In this document: in pieces, positions 1-8,200 of the stretch
Position numbering within the stretch: position 1 is the stretch's first letter
Layout: each line of letters opens with the position of its first letter
From: Heminiphilus faecis
GTDB taxonomy: Bacteria > Bacteroidota > Bacteroidia > Bacteroidales > Muribaculaceae
DNA length: 64,000 nucleotides
Direction of reading: 5' to 3'
Assembly (NCBI RefSeq): GCF_008728965.1
Contig: NZ_VSMC01000005.1
Location: forward strand, 1 to 64,000
Position numbers and translations under genes: made by a program
The notes under the pieces: generated by a model
The model's database searches: none
Told to the model about the DNA's origin: nothing
What the model saw: only the letters and a program-made list of their open reading frames with translations

Positions 1-4
1 TTCG

Positions 5-12
5 TACCTTTG
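5..12 (+). promoter_or_regulatory. -7 promoter box (TAnnTTTG) of a small transcript
   Basis: TACCTTTG matches the Bacteroidetes -7 consensus TAnnTTTG. The -33 element would lie outside the window, so only half of the promoter can be seen. It sits just ahead of a structured segment ending in a terminator hairpin at 61-84. Confidence 0.5.
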
Positions 13-16
13 TTCC

Positions 17-92
17 GAGGTTAAGTGTTTCATTTTAGCAATACAAAATTACTTAATCTTAAGGAGACTTCGGTCTCCTTTTTTGTATTGCT
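17..92 (+). ncRNA. Candidate small structured RNA ending in a terminator
   Basis: A transcript starting about 4-7 bases after the -7 box would run from about 17 to 84. GGTTAAGT (19-26) can pair with ACTTAATC (51-58) over 8 bp with one G-U. AAGGAGAC (61-68) and GTCTCCTT (73-80) form a perfect 8-bp stem closed by a TTCG loop and followed by a T run to 84. In addition, 12 bases at 37-48 are the exact reverse complement of 81-92, a pairing that competes with the 5' stem if transcription reads through. No convincing protein is encoded here. It could instead be a leader or terminator belonging to a gene left of the window. No RNA family was recognised. Confidence 0.4.
61..84 (+). terminator. Intrinsic terminator with UUCG tetraloop
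   Basis: An 8-bp perfect stem (61-68 with 73-80) is capped by TTCG and runs into six T's. This is a textbook Rho-independent terminator on the plus strand. Confidence 0.75.
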
Positions 93-132
93 GTTTTACT
101 CGTTGATGAATCTCTTGAAACGGATCGTTCTT

Positions 133-154
133 GGGGGCGGACTCGGCCGCCCCC
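133..154. repeat. GC-rich inverted repeat
   Basis: GGGGGCGG (133-140) and CCGCCCCC (147-154) form a perfect 8-bp GC stem around a 6-base loop. It stands out from the surrounding AT-rich sequence. No T run follows and no gene could be assigned to it. The stretch from 155 to about 235 holds nothing else recognisable. Confidence 0.5.
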
Positions 155-238
155 GCCACTCCGGGCATCCCCTGCCGAGGAGAGAGGGAGGCTTTGGTTA
201 TGTGGATTGAAAGCTAATACTGTGCGTTTCTATTTGGA

Positions 239-298
239 TTCTTCAGAGTCAGTGACATTAAATTCTTCATGTTCAGACTGGCCACATTATACTCTTGA
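239..298 (+). pseudogene. Remnant 1: C-terminal tail of an ISL3-family transposase
   Basis: Reading plus frame into the stop at 296-298 gives FFRVSDIKFFMFRLATLYS and stop. This matches the pattern with which ISL3-type (IS204/IS1001/IS1165) DDE transposases end, a 'GVxDxKFFxFRLxxLY' tail. Only about 20 residues survive and there is no open frame of transposase length upstream. It is a fossil, not a working gene. Confidence 0.55.
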
Positions 299-329
299 CA
301 TCTTACCACCCACCGGGAAAATCCGCTGA

Positions 330-476
330 CCCGAGATACTCAACTTCTTTGACAACCGCTCAACAAACGCATCTGCCGAAGCGATCAACTCAAAAATCAA
401 GGCATTCAGAGCCAAACTACACGGCGTAAACGATACTAAATTTTTCATCTTCCGACTTTGCAAAATATACGCTTAA
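330..476 (+). pseudogene. Remnant 2: C-terminal fragment of an ISL3-family transposase
   Basis: The frame ending in the stop at 474-476 encodes about 48 residues, including FFDNRSTNASAEAINSKIKA, then FRAKLHGVNDTKFF and FRLCKIYA. The NRSTNASAE motif and the VxDxKFFxFRLxKIYA end are characteristic of ISL3-type transposases. The catalytic DDE core is absent and an in-frame stop lies at 327-329, so this is a truncated copy. It lies directly after another tail of the same family (239-298), suggesting two insertions or a nested and decayed element beside tRNA-His. Confidence 0.75.
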
Positions 477-550
477 ACACAGGTTTTTTACCATGCGCCC
501 AAATTAGTCCATCCGCTGCCCGGTTTACCATACGCCGTACGGGAGTAAAG

Positions 551-584
551 AAAAAGGTCTGTGTCGGATGACACAGACCTTTTT
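551..584 (-). terminator. Terminator behind tRNA-His (symmetric)
   Basis: A 15-base arm (551-565) pairs perfectly with 570-584 around a GGAT loop. A-runs on one side and T-runs on the other let it act in both directions. It lies 6 bases beyond the 3' end of the minus-strand tRNA-His, so it is probably that gene's terminator. Confidence 0.8.
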
Positions 585-590
585 CTGAGG

Positions 591-665
<75 letters not shown>

Positions 666-677
666 ATTTCGATGGTG

Positions 678-708
678 CAAAGGTACAACTATTTTTGTAA
701 CCCACCAA
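678..708 (-). promoter_or_regulatory. Promoter of tRNA-His
   Basis: On the minus strand TTG (706-708) is followed after exactly 20 bases by TACCTTTG (678-685). This fits the Bacteroidetes sigma consensus and would start transcription a few bases before the tRNA. The box overlaps the stop-codon region of the upstream capA-like gene. Confidence 0.7.
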
Positions 709-1819
709 ATGTTTTGAGAAAAAATCTATCAATAGGCGACATTTTTTTATCAGGGAACGATGTCGTGTCACGCAAGACATCGACATTATGATGAATAAAG
801 ATATTCTCGGCAGAAGCCTCAAAAGCCTTACACTGTGACTTCCATGTCGCATCATAGTACTTTTCAACAGGCACCAATCTGAAATTACCACCATCGGATG
901 GTGGAACAGTAAACACCAGACGATAATCGGCCTTATCGACAACAGCACGTCCATCGGCATCGCGCTTCAGCGACACTTTAACCATGGCACCACCACGAGT
1001 ATCACGTGTTTTCATATTGGAAATGAAATTTCCAAGCGAATATACCAACAACACTTTGCGGCCCTGCGCATTATAGCGCATCTCCATAGGCTGTATTACA
1101 TGAGGATGAGAACCGATTATAATATCAACACCTTCATCAATAAGAAAATCGGCAAGAGCACGCTGCGAAGATGCAGGTAATAACTCATACTCGTTGCCCC
1201 AATGTATGCATACCGCAATAAGTTCAGCTCCGGCCGACCGTGCGGCTGAAATATCGCCTCTCATCAAAGTGCGGTCAATATAATCTACCTTTGCCGGTGT
1301 AGTAAGTTTTATGCCGTTTGTGCCGTAAGTATAATTAAGGAAAGCCACTCTAAAACCGTTAATCACCTTCACAAATGGCACAACCGAATCACGCTCCTGT
1401 TGATTGCGGTATGTACCGATATGATCCACTCTCCTGTCGTCAAGACAATCTATGGTGCGCAACAGTCCCTTGTCGCGCTTGTCAAGGGTGTGGTTATTGG
1501 CCGTAAGCATCATATCGAAACCGGCATCGACAAGAGCATCGAGGTAACTGTCGGGCGCACTGAAACATGGATAGCCGGTATAAGGTTTTCCGGCAATCGT
1601 AGTCTCAAGATTAACTACAGCATAATCGGCGGCATCTATGTATGCCTCGACTGCGGAGAAGCACTGCGAGTAGTCATGCATACCGTCATCTCTACGAGCG
1701 GCATCAATCTGCGCCTGATGTTGCATGGCATCGCCGGCAAATACGATATCAGCCCCGGGCCCGTCAGCAAATAACGAGCCCAAGGTGAACAATATGATAT
1801 TAAAAAAAGGAGAGAGCAT
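689..1819 (-). CDS. CapA-family metallophosphatase-like protein
   Basis: This 376-residue protein belongs to the CapA/PgsA family, whose calcineurin-like fold is linked to poly-gamma-glutamate or capsule synthesis. The family motifs are all visible: AGDAMQ (residues 28-33), NLETT (70-74), ANNHTLD (107-113), HWGNE (206-210) and GSHPHVIQ (236-243). The hydrophobic N-terminus (about residues 5-18) looks like a signal peptide. The start lies 12 bases after the folD stop, so the two are probably cotranscribed. The true substrate is unknown, since many Bacteroidetes carry CapA homologues without making polyglutamate. No capsule genes are nearby. Confidence 0.85.
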   Translation of the reverse strand: MLSPFFNIILFTLGSLFADGPGADIVFAGDAMQHQAQIDAARRDDGMHDYSQCFSAVEAYIDAADYAVVNLETTIAGKPYTGYPCFSAPDSYLDALVDAGFDMMLTANNHTLDKRDKGLLRTIDCLDDRRVDHIGTYRNQQERDSVVPFVKVINGFRVAFLNYTYGTNGIKLTTPAKVDYIDRTLMRGDISAARSAGAELIAVCIHWGNEYELLPASSQRALADFLIDEGVDIIIGSHPHVIQPMEMRYNAQGRKVLLVYSLGNFISNMKTRDTRGGAMVKVSLKRDADGRAVVDKADYRLVFTVPPSDGGNFRLVPVEKYYDATWKSQCKAFEASAENIFIHHNVDVLRDTTSFPDKKMSPIDRFFLKTFGGLQK

Positions 1820-1831
1820 ATTATTGTATTG

Positions 1832-2716
1832 TTATTTTCCGTATATGGCACCTTGTCCGGCAAGAAGCGTATTCTTCATAAGCGAACATATGGTCATAGG
1901 ACCTACTCCACCGGGAACAGGGGTAATATAAGAACACAACGGAGCCACATTGTCAAAATCGACATCGCCCCGCAGACGGAATCCGCTTTTACGAGTAGCA
2001 TCGGGCACACGGGTAGTACCGACATCAATTATAACCGCACCCGTCTTCACCATATCGGAAGTAACAAAACCGGGACGTCCCAAAGCCGCGATTATAATGT
2101 CGGCTTCACGGCAGATATCCTTAATATTTTCAGTGGCACTATGGCATACGGTTACAGTAGCGTCGCCCGGATTGTGCTTCTGCATCATCAGTGAAGCCAC
2201 CGGCTTGCCCACGATATTGCTGCGTCCGAGCACCACACACCGCTTGCCTTTGGTGTCAATGTCGTAACGTGCGAGCAGCTCCATTATGCCGGCAGGTGTA
2301 GCCGACAGATAACAAGGTAGTCCTATAGACATACGGCCTACGTTTATCGGATGAAATCCGTCGACATCTTTACGATAGTCTATGGCTTCGATTATTTTCT
2401 GCTCCGAAATATGAGAAGGCAGAGGAAGCTGCACTATGAAGCCGTCGACATCATTGTCGCGGTTAAGTACATCAATGGCTTCAAGAAGACGCTCCTCAGT
2501 GACATCAGACTCAAACCGTATAAGCGTGGACTTGAACCCACACTGCTCGCAGGCGCGTACCTTATGAGCCACATAGGTCTCGCTACCCCCGTCGTGGCCA
2601 ACCAATATGGCCGCCAAGTGAGGGCGTTTCTTACCCTCGGCAAGCATTTTTTCGACTGTCGCCGCTATCTCTTCTTTTATGGTATCGGCTACTTTTTTAC
2701 CGTCAATAAGTGTCAT
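1832..2716 (-). CDS. folD: Bifunctional methylenetetrahydrofolate dehydrogenase/cyclohydrolase
   Basis: FolD interconverts 5,10-methylene-THF and 10-formyl-THF in the cytoplasm, feeding purine and formyl-Met synthesis. The 294 residues fit the family. Visible signatures are YVAHK with Tyr48 and the catalytic Lys52, QLPLP (96-100), the NADP-binding GRSNIVGKP (164-172) and PGGVGPMT near the C-terminus. The start ATG at 2716 gives the usual [10 protein letters not shown] opening. It is followed at 12 bases by the capA-like gene, probably an operon. No promoter matching the local consensus was found between it and rpmH. Confidence 0.96.
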   Translation of the reverse strand: MTLIDGKKVADTIKEEIAATVEKMLAEGKKRPHLAAILVGHDGGSETYVAHKVRACEQCGFKSTLIRFESDVTEERLLEAIDVLNRDNDVDGFIVQLPLPSHISEQKIIEAIDYRKDVDGFHPINVGRMSIGLPCYLSATPAGIMELLARYDIDTKGKRCVVLGRSNIVGKPVASLMMQKHNPGDATVTVCHSATENIKDICREADIIIAALGRPGFVTSDMVKTGAVIIDVGTTRVPDATRKSGFRLRGDVDFDNVAPLCSYITPVPGGVGPMTICSLMKNTLLAGQGAIYGK

Positions 2717-2748
2717 TACAACTAATGATTTTTAAGTTTTCCTAAATA

Positions 2749-2785
2749 TAAAAACAGCGCACCGGCAACTGCATACCGATGCGCT
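2749..2785 (-). terminator. Terminator of rpmH
   Basis: On the minus strand AGCGCATCGG pairs with CCGGTGCGCT over 10 bp (one G-U) around a 10-base loop. A T-rich run follows at 2749-2755. It lies 26 bases beyond the rpmH stop. Confidence 0.75.
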
Positions 2786-2811
2786 TTATGAGTTAACGTT
2801 CTACGCGTGTA

Positions 2812-2967
2812 TTACTTGCGAGCGATAGTATCACTTACAGTAAGATGAGCACGACCCTTAGCGCGACGGCGAGCAAGTACCTTGCGGCCATCGGGGGTAG
2901 ACATGCGTTCACGGAATCCATGCTTGTTCACTCTTTTTCTGTTAGAGGGCTGAAACGTTCTTTTCAT
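2812..2967 (-). CDS. rpmH: 50S ribosomal protein L34
   Basis: The 51-residue product opens [20 protein letters not shown] and continues [19 protein letters not shown], the near-invariant core of L34. Bacteroidetes L34 commonly has the short C-terminal extension seen here ([11 protein letters not shown]). The protein binds 23S rRNA in the large subunit. It has its own promoter (3016-3046) and a strong terminator (2749-2785), so it is probably transcribed alone. It is not next to rnpA or dnaA, unlike in many other bacteria. Confidence 0.97.
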   Translation of the reverse strand: MKRTFQPSNRKRVNKHGFRERMSTPDGRKVLARRRAKGRAHLTVSDTIARK

Positions 2968-3015
2968 CGTTTTATAATGTTATTGTTTTTATAATCAAGA
3001 CGCATAAAGCGAGTG

Positions 3016-3046
3016 CAAAATTACATAAAACATTTTATTAATGCAA
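3016..3046 (-). promoter_or_regulatory. Promoter of rpmH
   Basis: On the minus strand TTG (3044-3046) is followed after exactly 20 bases by TAATTTTG (3016-3023). It sits about 50 bases upstream of the rpmH start. Confidence 0.7.
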
Positions 3047-3064
3047 CACTATTAGTATCTTTTT

Positions 3065-3376
3065 TCAGCGTTGCAATACAATAAGCCGCGGCACATCGCC
3101 GGCATTTACAAAAAGTGACCGTCCTTTCATATAACGCATGGCCCGCAATATGGCAGTTTCGACAAGCGGCGCGGTCTTGACTATGCGGTCGAGCTGACCG
3201 ATATTTACATTTGTCACACGGTTATCGGCAACCACGGCTACAAGCCCCGAGACGAATACGGTAGAGTGCTCCTCCCTATCAAAACGGCTCACTTCGACTT
3301 TGCCATCGACAATCGCCACAAGTGACTGCCGGTAAACCTGTCCGGCATGCAGCACGGCATGACTAAGATACCTCAT
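3065..3376 (-). CDS. Small conserved-looking protein of unknown function
   Basis: This 103-residue frame starts 12 bases after the DUF4296 gene and is the last member of the ileS-lspA operon. It has no signal peptide, membrane segment or motif I recognise. The N-terminal part (VYRQSLVAIVDGKVEVSRFD) reads like a short beta-rich domain, and the C-terminal third is helical and basic. The tight operon spacing and the good coding pattern support a real gene. No function is proposed. Confidence 0.6.
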   Translation of the reverse strand: MRYLSHAVLHAGQVYRQSLVAIVDGKVEVSRFDREEHSTVFVSGLVAVVADNRVTNVNIGQLDRIVKTAPLVETAILRAMRYMKGRSLFVNAGDVPRLIVLQR

Positions 3377-3388
3377 GACTGCACCACC

Positions 3389-4180
3389 CTATTCTTTCTT
3401 GCCGTTAAGATAGCGCTTCACTCCGGAGCGGTCGTACCTATCAGGGTTGAACCGTGTACGTATCAGCGATATGCTGTCGATATAAGTCACCTCGCCTTTC
3501 TCGGGCGACACACCGAGCATGCCATAGACATAGCGCAGGTGCTTGGCTGTGTCGACAGGGAATGTTATGGTATTCCATCCGTCCTGCCCTATCTGGTGTG
3601 CAATGTAGTCGGTGGTGCCGTCGTTGTATTCCCCCGCAATAGTCCAGCGTATAGGCGACCGGCGATTGCGCACATACACACTCCATGTGTATACGTCGCC
3701 GTCCTCCCAGTTGTCATCACGCTTAAGGCCGAACTTCATGTTGTCGGACGGCATGCCATAGGCAAAACGGCGGTATTTGGCGTCACTCCAAGCATCGACA
3801 GAGTCACCGACAACCGCAAGTTGCACCCTCTCGCCGCTATTTGACACATCGGCATCTTTAAGATCGGCCTCAAGACGCTCTATGACCATGTCATACACCT
3901 CAATGTACTTCTCCACGTTATGCCCGTACCACACAAGCGAAGTATCGACCTGCTCGGCGGTGACTCCATGCTTCATGTATACCGACTGCTTAAGCACCTT
4001 GCGCAATGAGTCGTTGCGATAAGAAGCGCTGTTAAGGTCTATGACACCTTCGCCTTTATGTATGTCGACCAACAGGTCAGCCATGTCATCGGGCTTTATC
4101 ACATAATCGGGCGTCCGGTCGCATGCGGCCGAACCGAGCGCTATGACGCCACATATCAAATATTGCCGGAATTTATTCAT
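3389..4180 (-). CDS. DUF4296 lipoprotein
   Basis: The 263-residue product begins with a lipoprotein signal ending in GSAAC, with the lipidated Cys at residue 20. The DUF4296 region follows (MADLLVDIHKGEGVIDLNSA, about residues 33-52). The family is Bacteroidetes-specific and of unknown function. The start overlaps the lspA stop by 4 bases (ATGA), indicating translational coupling. A substrate of lipoprotein signal peptidase encoded next to the peptidase is a recurring arrangement in Bacteroidales. The C-terminal half (about 130-263) has no domain I can name and looks beta-rich. Confidence 0.8.
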   Translation of the reverse strand: MNKFRQYLICGVIALGSAACDRTPDYVIKPDDMADLLVDIHKGEGVIDLNSASYRNDSLRKVLKQSVYMKHGVTAEQVDTSLVWYGHNVEKYIEVYDMVIERLEADLKDADVSNSGERVQLAVVGDSVDAWSDAKYRRFAYGMPSDNMKFGLKRDDNWEDGDVYTWSVYVRNRRSPIRWTIAGEYNDGTTDYIAHQIGQDGWNTITFPVDTAKHLRYVYGMLGVSPEKGEVTYIDSISLIRTRFNPDRYDRSGVKRYLNGKKE

Positions 4181-4812
4181 TTTTCCTTTTCAACACTCTT
4201 TTCCGCAATAGGAGCGGAAAGGTATTTGGAATAAAACAATATCAATATAAATATGCCTACCGTAATAGCGGAGTCAGCGATATTAAATATAGGCTGGAAG
4301 AACAGGAAATACTCGCCGCCGACAAAAGGCACCCATGAAGGCCAATAAAAACTGAACAGCGGAAAATAAAGCATGTCCACGACCTTGCCGTGAAACAACG
4401 GCGCATAACCGCCATCCGGCGGGAACATGACAGCCACTTCCGGCGGATATGGATTATTGAATATCATGCCGTAAAACACGGAGTCAACGATATTGCCAGC
4501 CGCGCCCGCAGTAATCAACGCGCAACAGGCTATATATCCGGCCTTGATATCAGGACGTTTTCTCATATGACATATATACCATATGCCAAATCCCACAGCC
4601 ACGATACGAAACAACGTCAGAAACAACTTGCTTCCGAGTTCCATACCGAAAGCCATGCCGTTATTCTCGATAAAATATATTCTAAACCAGTCGGTTATTA
4701 CAAACTCCTGTCCGATATACATATGGGTTTTCACCCATATTTTCACCAATTGATCGACCAGAAGCACTCCGGCTATGATTATAACGGCAAGCCAGCCTTT
4801 AGACAGCTTCAT
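4177..4812 (-). CDS. lspA: Lipoprotein signal peptidase (signal peptidase II)
   Basis: LspA cleaves the signal peptide of diacylglyceryl-modified prolipoproteins in the inner membrane. The 211 residues contain four hydrophobic segments and the two catalytic Asp motifs, GNIVDS (Asp110) and FNIADS (Asp180), plus the ENNGMAFG motif near 49-56. The protein is longer than the roughly 165-residue E. coli enzyme. The extra length is a periplasmic segment around 118-172 rich in Pro and aromatic residues, which I recall as typical of Bacteroidetes. It lies 8 bases after the DksA/TraR-like gene and overlaps the DUF4296 lipoprotein. Confidence 0.95.
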   Translation of the reverse strand: MKLSKGWLAVIIIAGVLLVDQLVKIWVKTHMYIGQEFVITDWFRIYFIENNGMAFGMELGSKLFLTLFRIVAVGFGIWYICHMRKRPDIKAGYIACCALITAGAAGNIVDSVFYGMIFNNPYPPEVAVMFPPDGGYAPLFHGKVVDMLYFPLFSFYWPSWVPFVGGEYFLFFQPIFNIADSAITVGIFILILFYSKYLSAPIAEKSVEKEK

Positions 4813-4820
4813 CTATATAA

Positions 4821-5213
4821 TTATCTTATAGGGTGTTTCTTTCCGCTTTCTTTGGCCTCGACGCTCAATGTGGCATGAGGCACGGCAAGAAGACGTTCCT
4901 TAGGTATAAGCTTGCCTGTCTGACGACATATACCGTAAGTTTTATTTTCTATTCTCACGAGAGCGGCCTGCAGATGCTGAATAAACTTCATCTGACGCTG
5001 AGCCAACTGACCGGCCTCCTCCTTACCGAGAGTGCTGGCACCCTCTTCAAGCACTTTAAATGTAGGCGACGTGTCGGCCGTGTCATTTCCGTCACTGTTC
5101 ATGACATTGGCTTTCAACAGGTCATAATCGCGCTGTGCCTTTTCAAGTTTTTTCAGGATAAGTTCTTTGAACTCCTGCAACTCCTCATCTGTATAACGTG
5201 TTTTTTCACTCAT
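4821..5213 (-). CDS. DksA/TraR-family protein lacking the four-cysteine zinc site
   Basis: This 130-residue protein has the family layout: an N-terminal coiled coil (about 8-90) and the C-terminal block YGICRQTGKLIPKERL (93-108). DksA proteins bind RNA polymerase through the secondary channel and modulate initiation with ppGpp. Canonical members hold zinc with four Cys. Here only Cys96 remains, and positions of the others are Thr, His or Ser. The acidic tip (DGNDTADTSP, 41-50) that acts near the polymerase active site in DksA is plausibly retained. It lies 21 bases downstream of ileS and 8 upstream of lspA. Confidence 0.85.
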   Translation of the reverse strand: MSEKTRYTDEELQEFKELILKKLEKAQRDYDLLKANVMNSDGNDTADTSPTFKVLEEGASTLGKEEAGQLAQRQMKFIQHLQAALVRIENKTYGICRQTGKLIPKERLLAVPHATLSVEAKESGKKHPIR

Positions 5214-5234
5214 AATAAAAATGTATAATTTAGG

Positions 5235-8200
5235 TTAGGATATCAAATTAATAACTGCGTTAAGCTCTATGCCGTCAAGGTCGAGAGTCTCAACCTTGTC
5301 ATCAGCAGCTATCGGAGCCACAGACACCGATGAAGCAAGCACCTGCTTCGCTATATAGTCGCCATAGGCCTCAATAGCCGCATCGGTATTTTCATTAGGA
5401 GCGAAAACGACGACAATCTTGTCCACTATGTCGTAATTACGTCCTTTACGTATGTTCTGAATACGATTAACAATATCGCGGGCAATACCTTCACGACGCA
5501 GGGCGTCAGTAACCGTCACGTCAAGGGCCACCGTAAGATTGCCCTCATTGGCCACCTGCCATCCGGGGATATCCTCCGATATTATCTCCACATCAGCCAG
5601 CTCGACGTCAGCAACCGCACCGTCAATGTCAAAAGTAAATCGTCCGTCACGCTCAAGAGCGAGTATATCGGCCTGTGACATAGACGATACTTTTGCGGCA
5701 AGCGCTTTCATAATCTTGCCATATTTCGGGCCGAGTTTTTTGAAGTCGGGTTTTACGCGCTTAACGAGCACACCCTCATCGTTTCCTACAAATTTTATCG
5801 ACTTGACATTTACTTCACTCAATATCAGATCGGACATAGTCGCTATCATGTCTTTCTGACGATTGTCAAGTACGGGTATCATAAGAGTCGACAGCGGCTG
5901 ACGTACTTTTATGTTTACCTTACGACGCAGGGCGAGCACCATCGAAGTCACATCCTGCGCGAGCTTCATACGCTCTTCAAGATCGGAATCGCTCTCGCCC
6001 GCAACAGGGAACAAGGCAAGATGTACCGACGAAACACTATCCTTAGTCACTGAAGTAAGGTCAGTATACAAGCGGTCGGCGAAGAACGGAGACACAGGCG
6101 CAATAAGCAACGCCACAGTCTCAAGACAGGTGTATAGAGTCTGATAAGCGGCAAGTTTATCCTTGTCCATCTCTCCTCCCCAGAAACGTTTGCGATTAAG
6201 ACGCACATACCAGTTGCTGAGGTTGTCATTGACAAATTCATTTATGGCACGCGCAGCCTTGGTGGGTTCATAGTCATCCAATGCCGACTCAACCTCACGT
6301 ACAAGCGTGTTCAGCAGCGAAAGTATCCATCGGTCTATTTCAGGTCTTTCAGCGACCGGCACCTGCGGCTGTGAATTGTCAAAGCCGTCAACATTGGCAT
6401 ATAGAGCGAAGAAAGAGTAAGTATTGTAAAGTGTAGCAAATAACTTGCGGGCCGTCTCCTTCACACCTTCGGGATCATATTTAAGATTATCCCATGGTGA
6501 AGAATTTGCAATCATGTACCATCGCAACGGATCGGAACCGAACTCGTTTATAGCCTCAAACGGATTCACGGCATTGCCGAGACGCTTCGACATCTTGTTT
6601 CCGAAACGGTCAAGCACAAGCCCGTTGGAAATTACAGCCTTATAGGCCACCGAGTCAAAGACCATACCTGCAATGGCATGAAGAGTAAAGAACCATCCGC
6701 GCGTCTGATCGACACCCTCTGCTATAAAATCGGCCGGATAAAGGTCACCGGAGTCAAGGCCCTCTTTGTTCTCAAACGGATAATGTATCTGCGCATAAGG
6801 CATAGCGCCTGAGTCAAACCACACATCGATCAGGTCAAGCTCACGATGCATAGGCTTGCCGGTTGATGACACAAGCACTATGTCATCGACATAAGGTCGG
6901 TGAAGGTCAATCTTCTCATAATTTGCCTTGGAATAGTCACCGGGCACAAAACCCTTATCCTTATAGGGGTTTGCTTCCATCACTCCGGCCTTGACCGATT
7001 TTTCGATCTCATCATACAACGTCTGCACGCTGTCGATACATATCTCCTCAACACCGTCGTCAGTACGCCATATCGGAAGCGGCGTACCCCAATAGCGGCT
7101 ACGCGACAGGTTCCAGTCCTGAAGGTTCTCCAACCATTTGCCAAAACGGCCCGAACCGGTGGACTGGGGTTTCCATTTTATAGTCTCATTATTGGCCATG
7201 AGCTTTTCGCGGGCGGCTGTAGTGCGTATAAACCAGCTGTCGAGCGGATAATAAAGCACGGGCTTGTCGGTACGCCAACAATGAGGATAGTTGTGCACAT
7301 GCTTCTCTATCCTGAACGCTTCACCGGCCTGCTTCATCTCTATGGCTATGACCACATTAAGATCCTCGGACTTCTCGGCGGCCTTGTCATCATACTTGCC
7401 GTCGACGTTAAAACGCGGGTCGTAAGCATTTTTGACATAATCGCCTTCATGACGCCCGTACAGCTCCACATTGACGCAGTGCTCAACAAACGGCTTGGCG
7501 CAGTCATCGAGGAGATAATACTTTCCGGTAAGATCCACCATAGGACGGGTCTCTCCCTTCGCATTGATCATAAATAACGAAGGTATGCCGGCGGCTTTAG
7601 CCACACGTGCGTCATCGGCGCCGAAAGTAGGCGCGATGTGTACTATGCCGGTACCGTCTTCCGTAGTAACATAATCGCCGGGGATCACACGGAACGCCTC
7701 GGAAGAAAGTTCGACAAAATCATCCTTGCCGACAGCGAAAACCTTTTCAGGGCATCGGGCGGCATATTCTTTTACAAATTCGGGCGAATTGTCATTAAGC
7801 TTTTCGGTGGGCTTCACCCAAGGCATCAACTGGTCATACTTCATGCCTATAAGGTCGGAGGCCTCATACTCGGCCACAATACGGTAAGGTACCGTCTTAT
7901 CACCGGGCTTATAGGTATCCATCGGCAGTTCGGCGCCTTCGGGTTTGAAATAAGCGTTCACCCGTGCCTTTGCCAAGACAACGCTTATCTTATCTCCGTT
8001 ATAAGGATTATATGTATTGACAAGCACATACTCGATTTTCGGCCCCACACAGAGAGCGGTATTGGATGGCAGAGTCCAAGGAGTGGTAGTCCATGCGAGA
8101 ATACAGGGAGTACCCCACCCGAGCATTTCGGGTTTAGGCTCCGAAATACGGAACATGGCCGTCACCGTGGTATCCTTGACATCGCGATAGCATCCGGGCT

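Noticed and set aside
25-210. A 61-codon open frame on the plus strand
   Set aside because: It runs through the UUCG terminator hairpin and the GC-rich inverted repeat and gives a low-complexity, Arg/Gly-rich end. It has no recognisable family and is better explained by the RNA structure.
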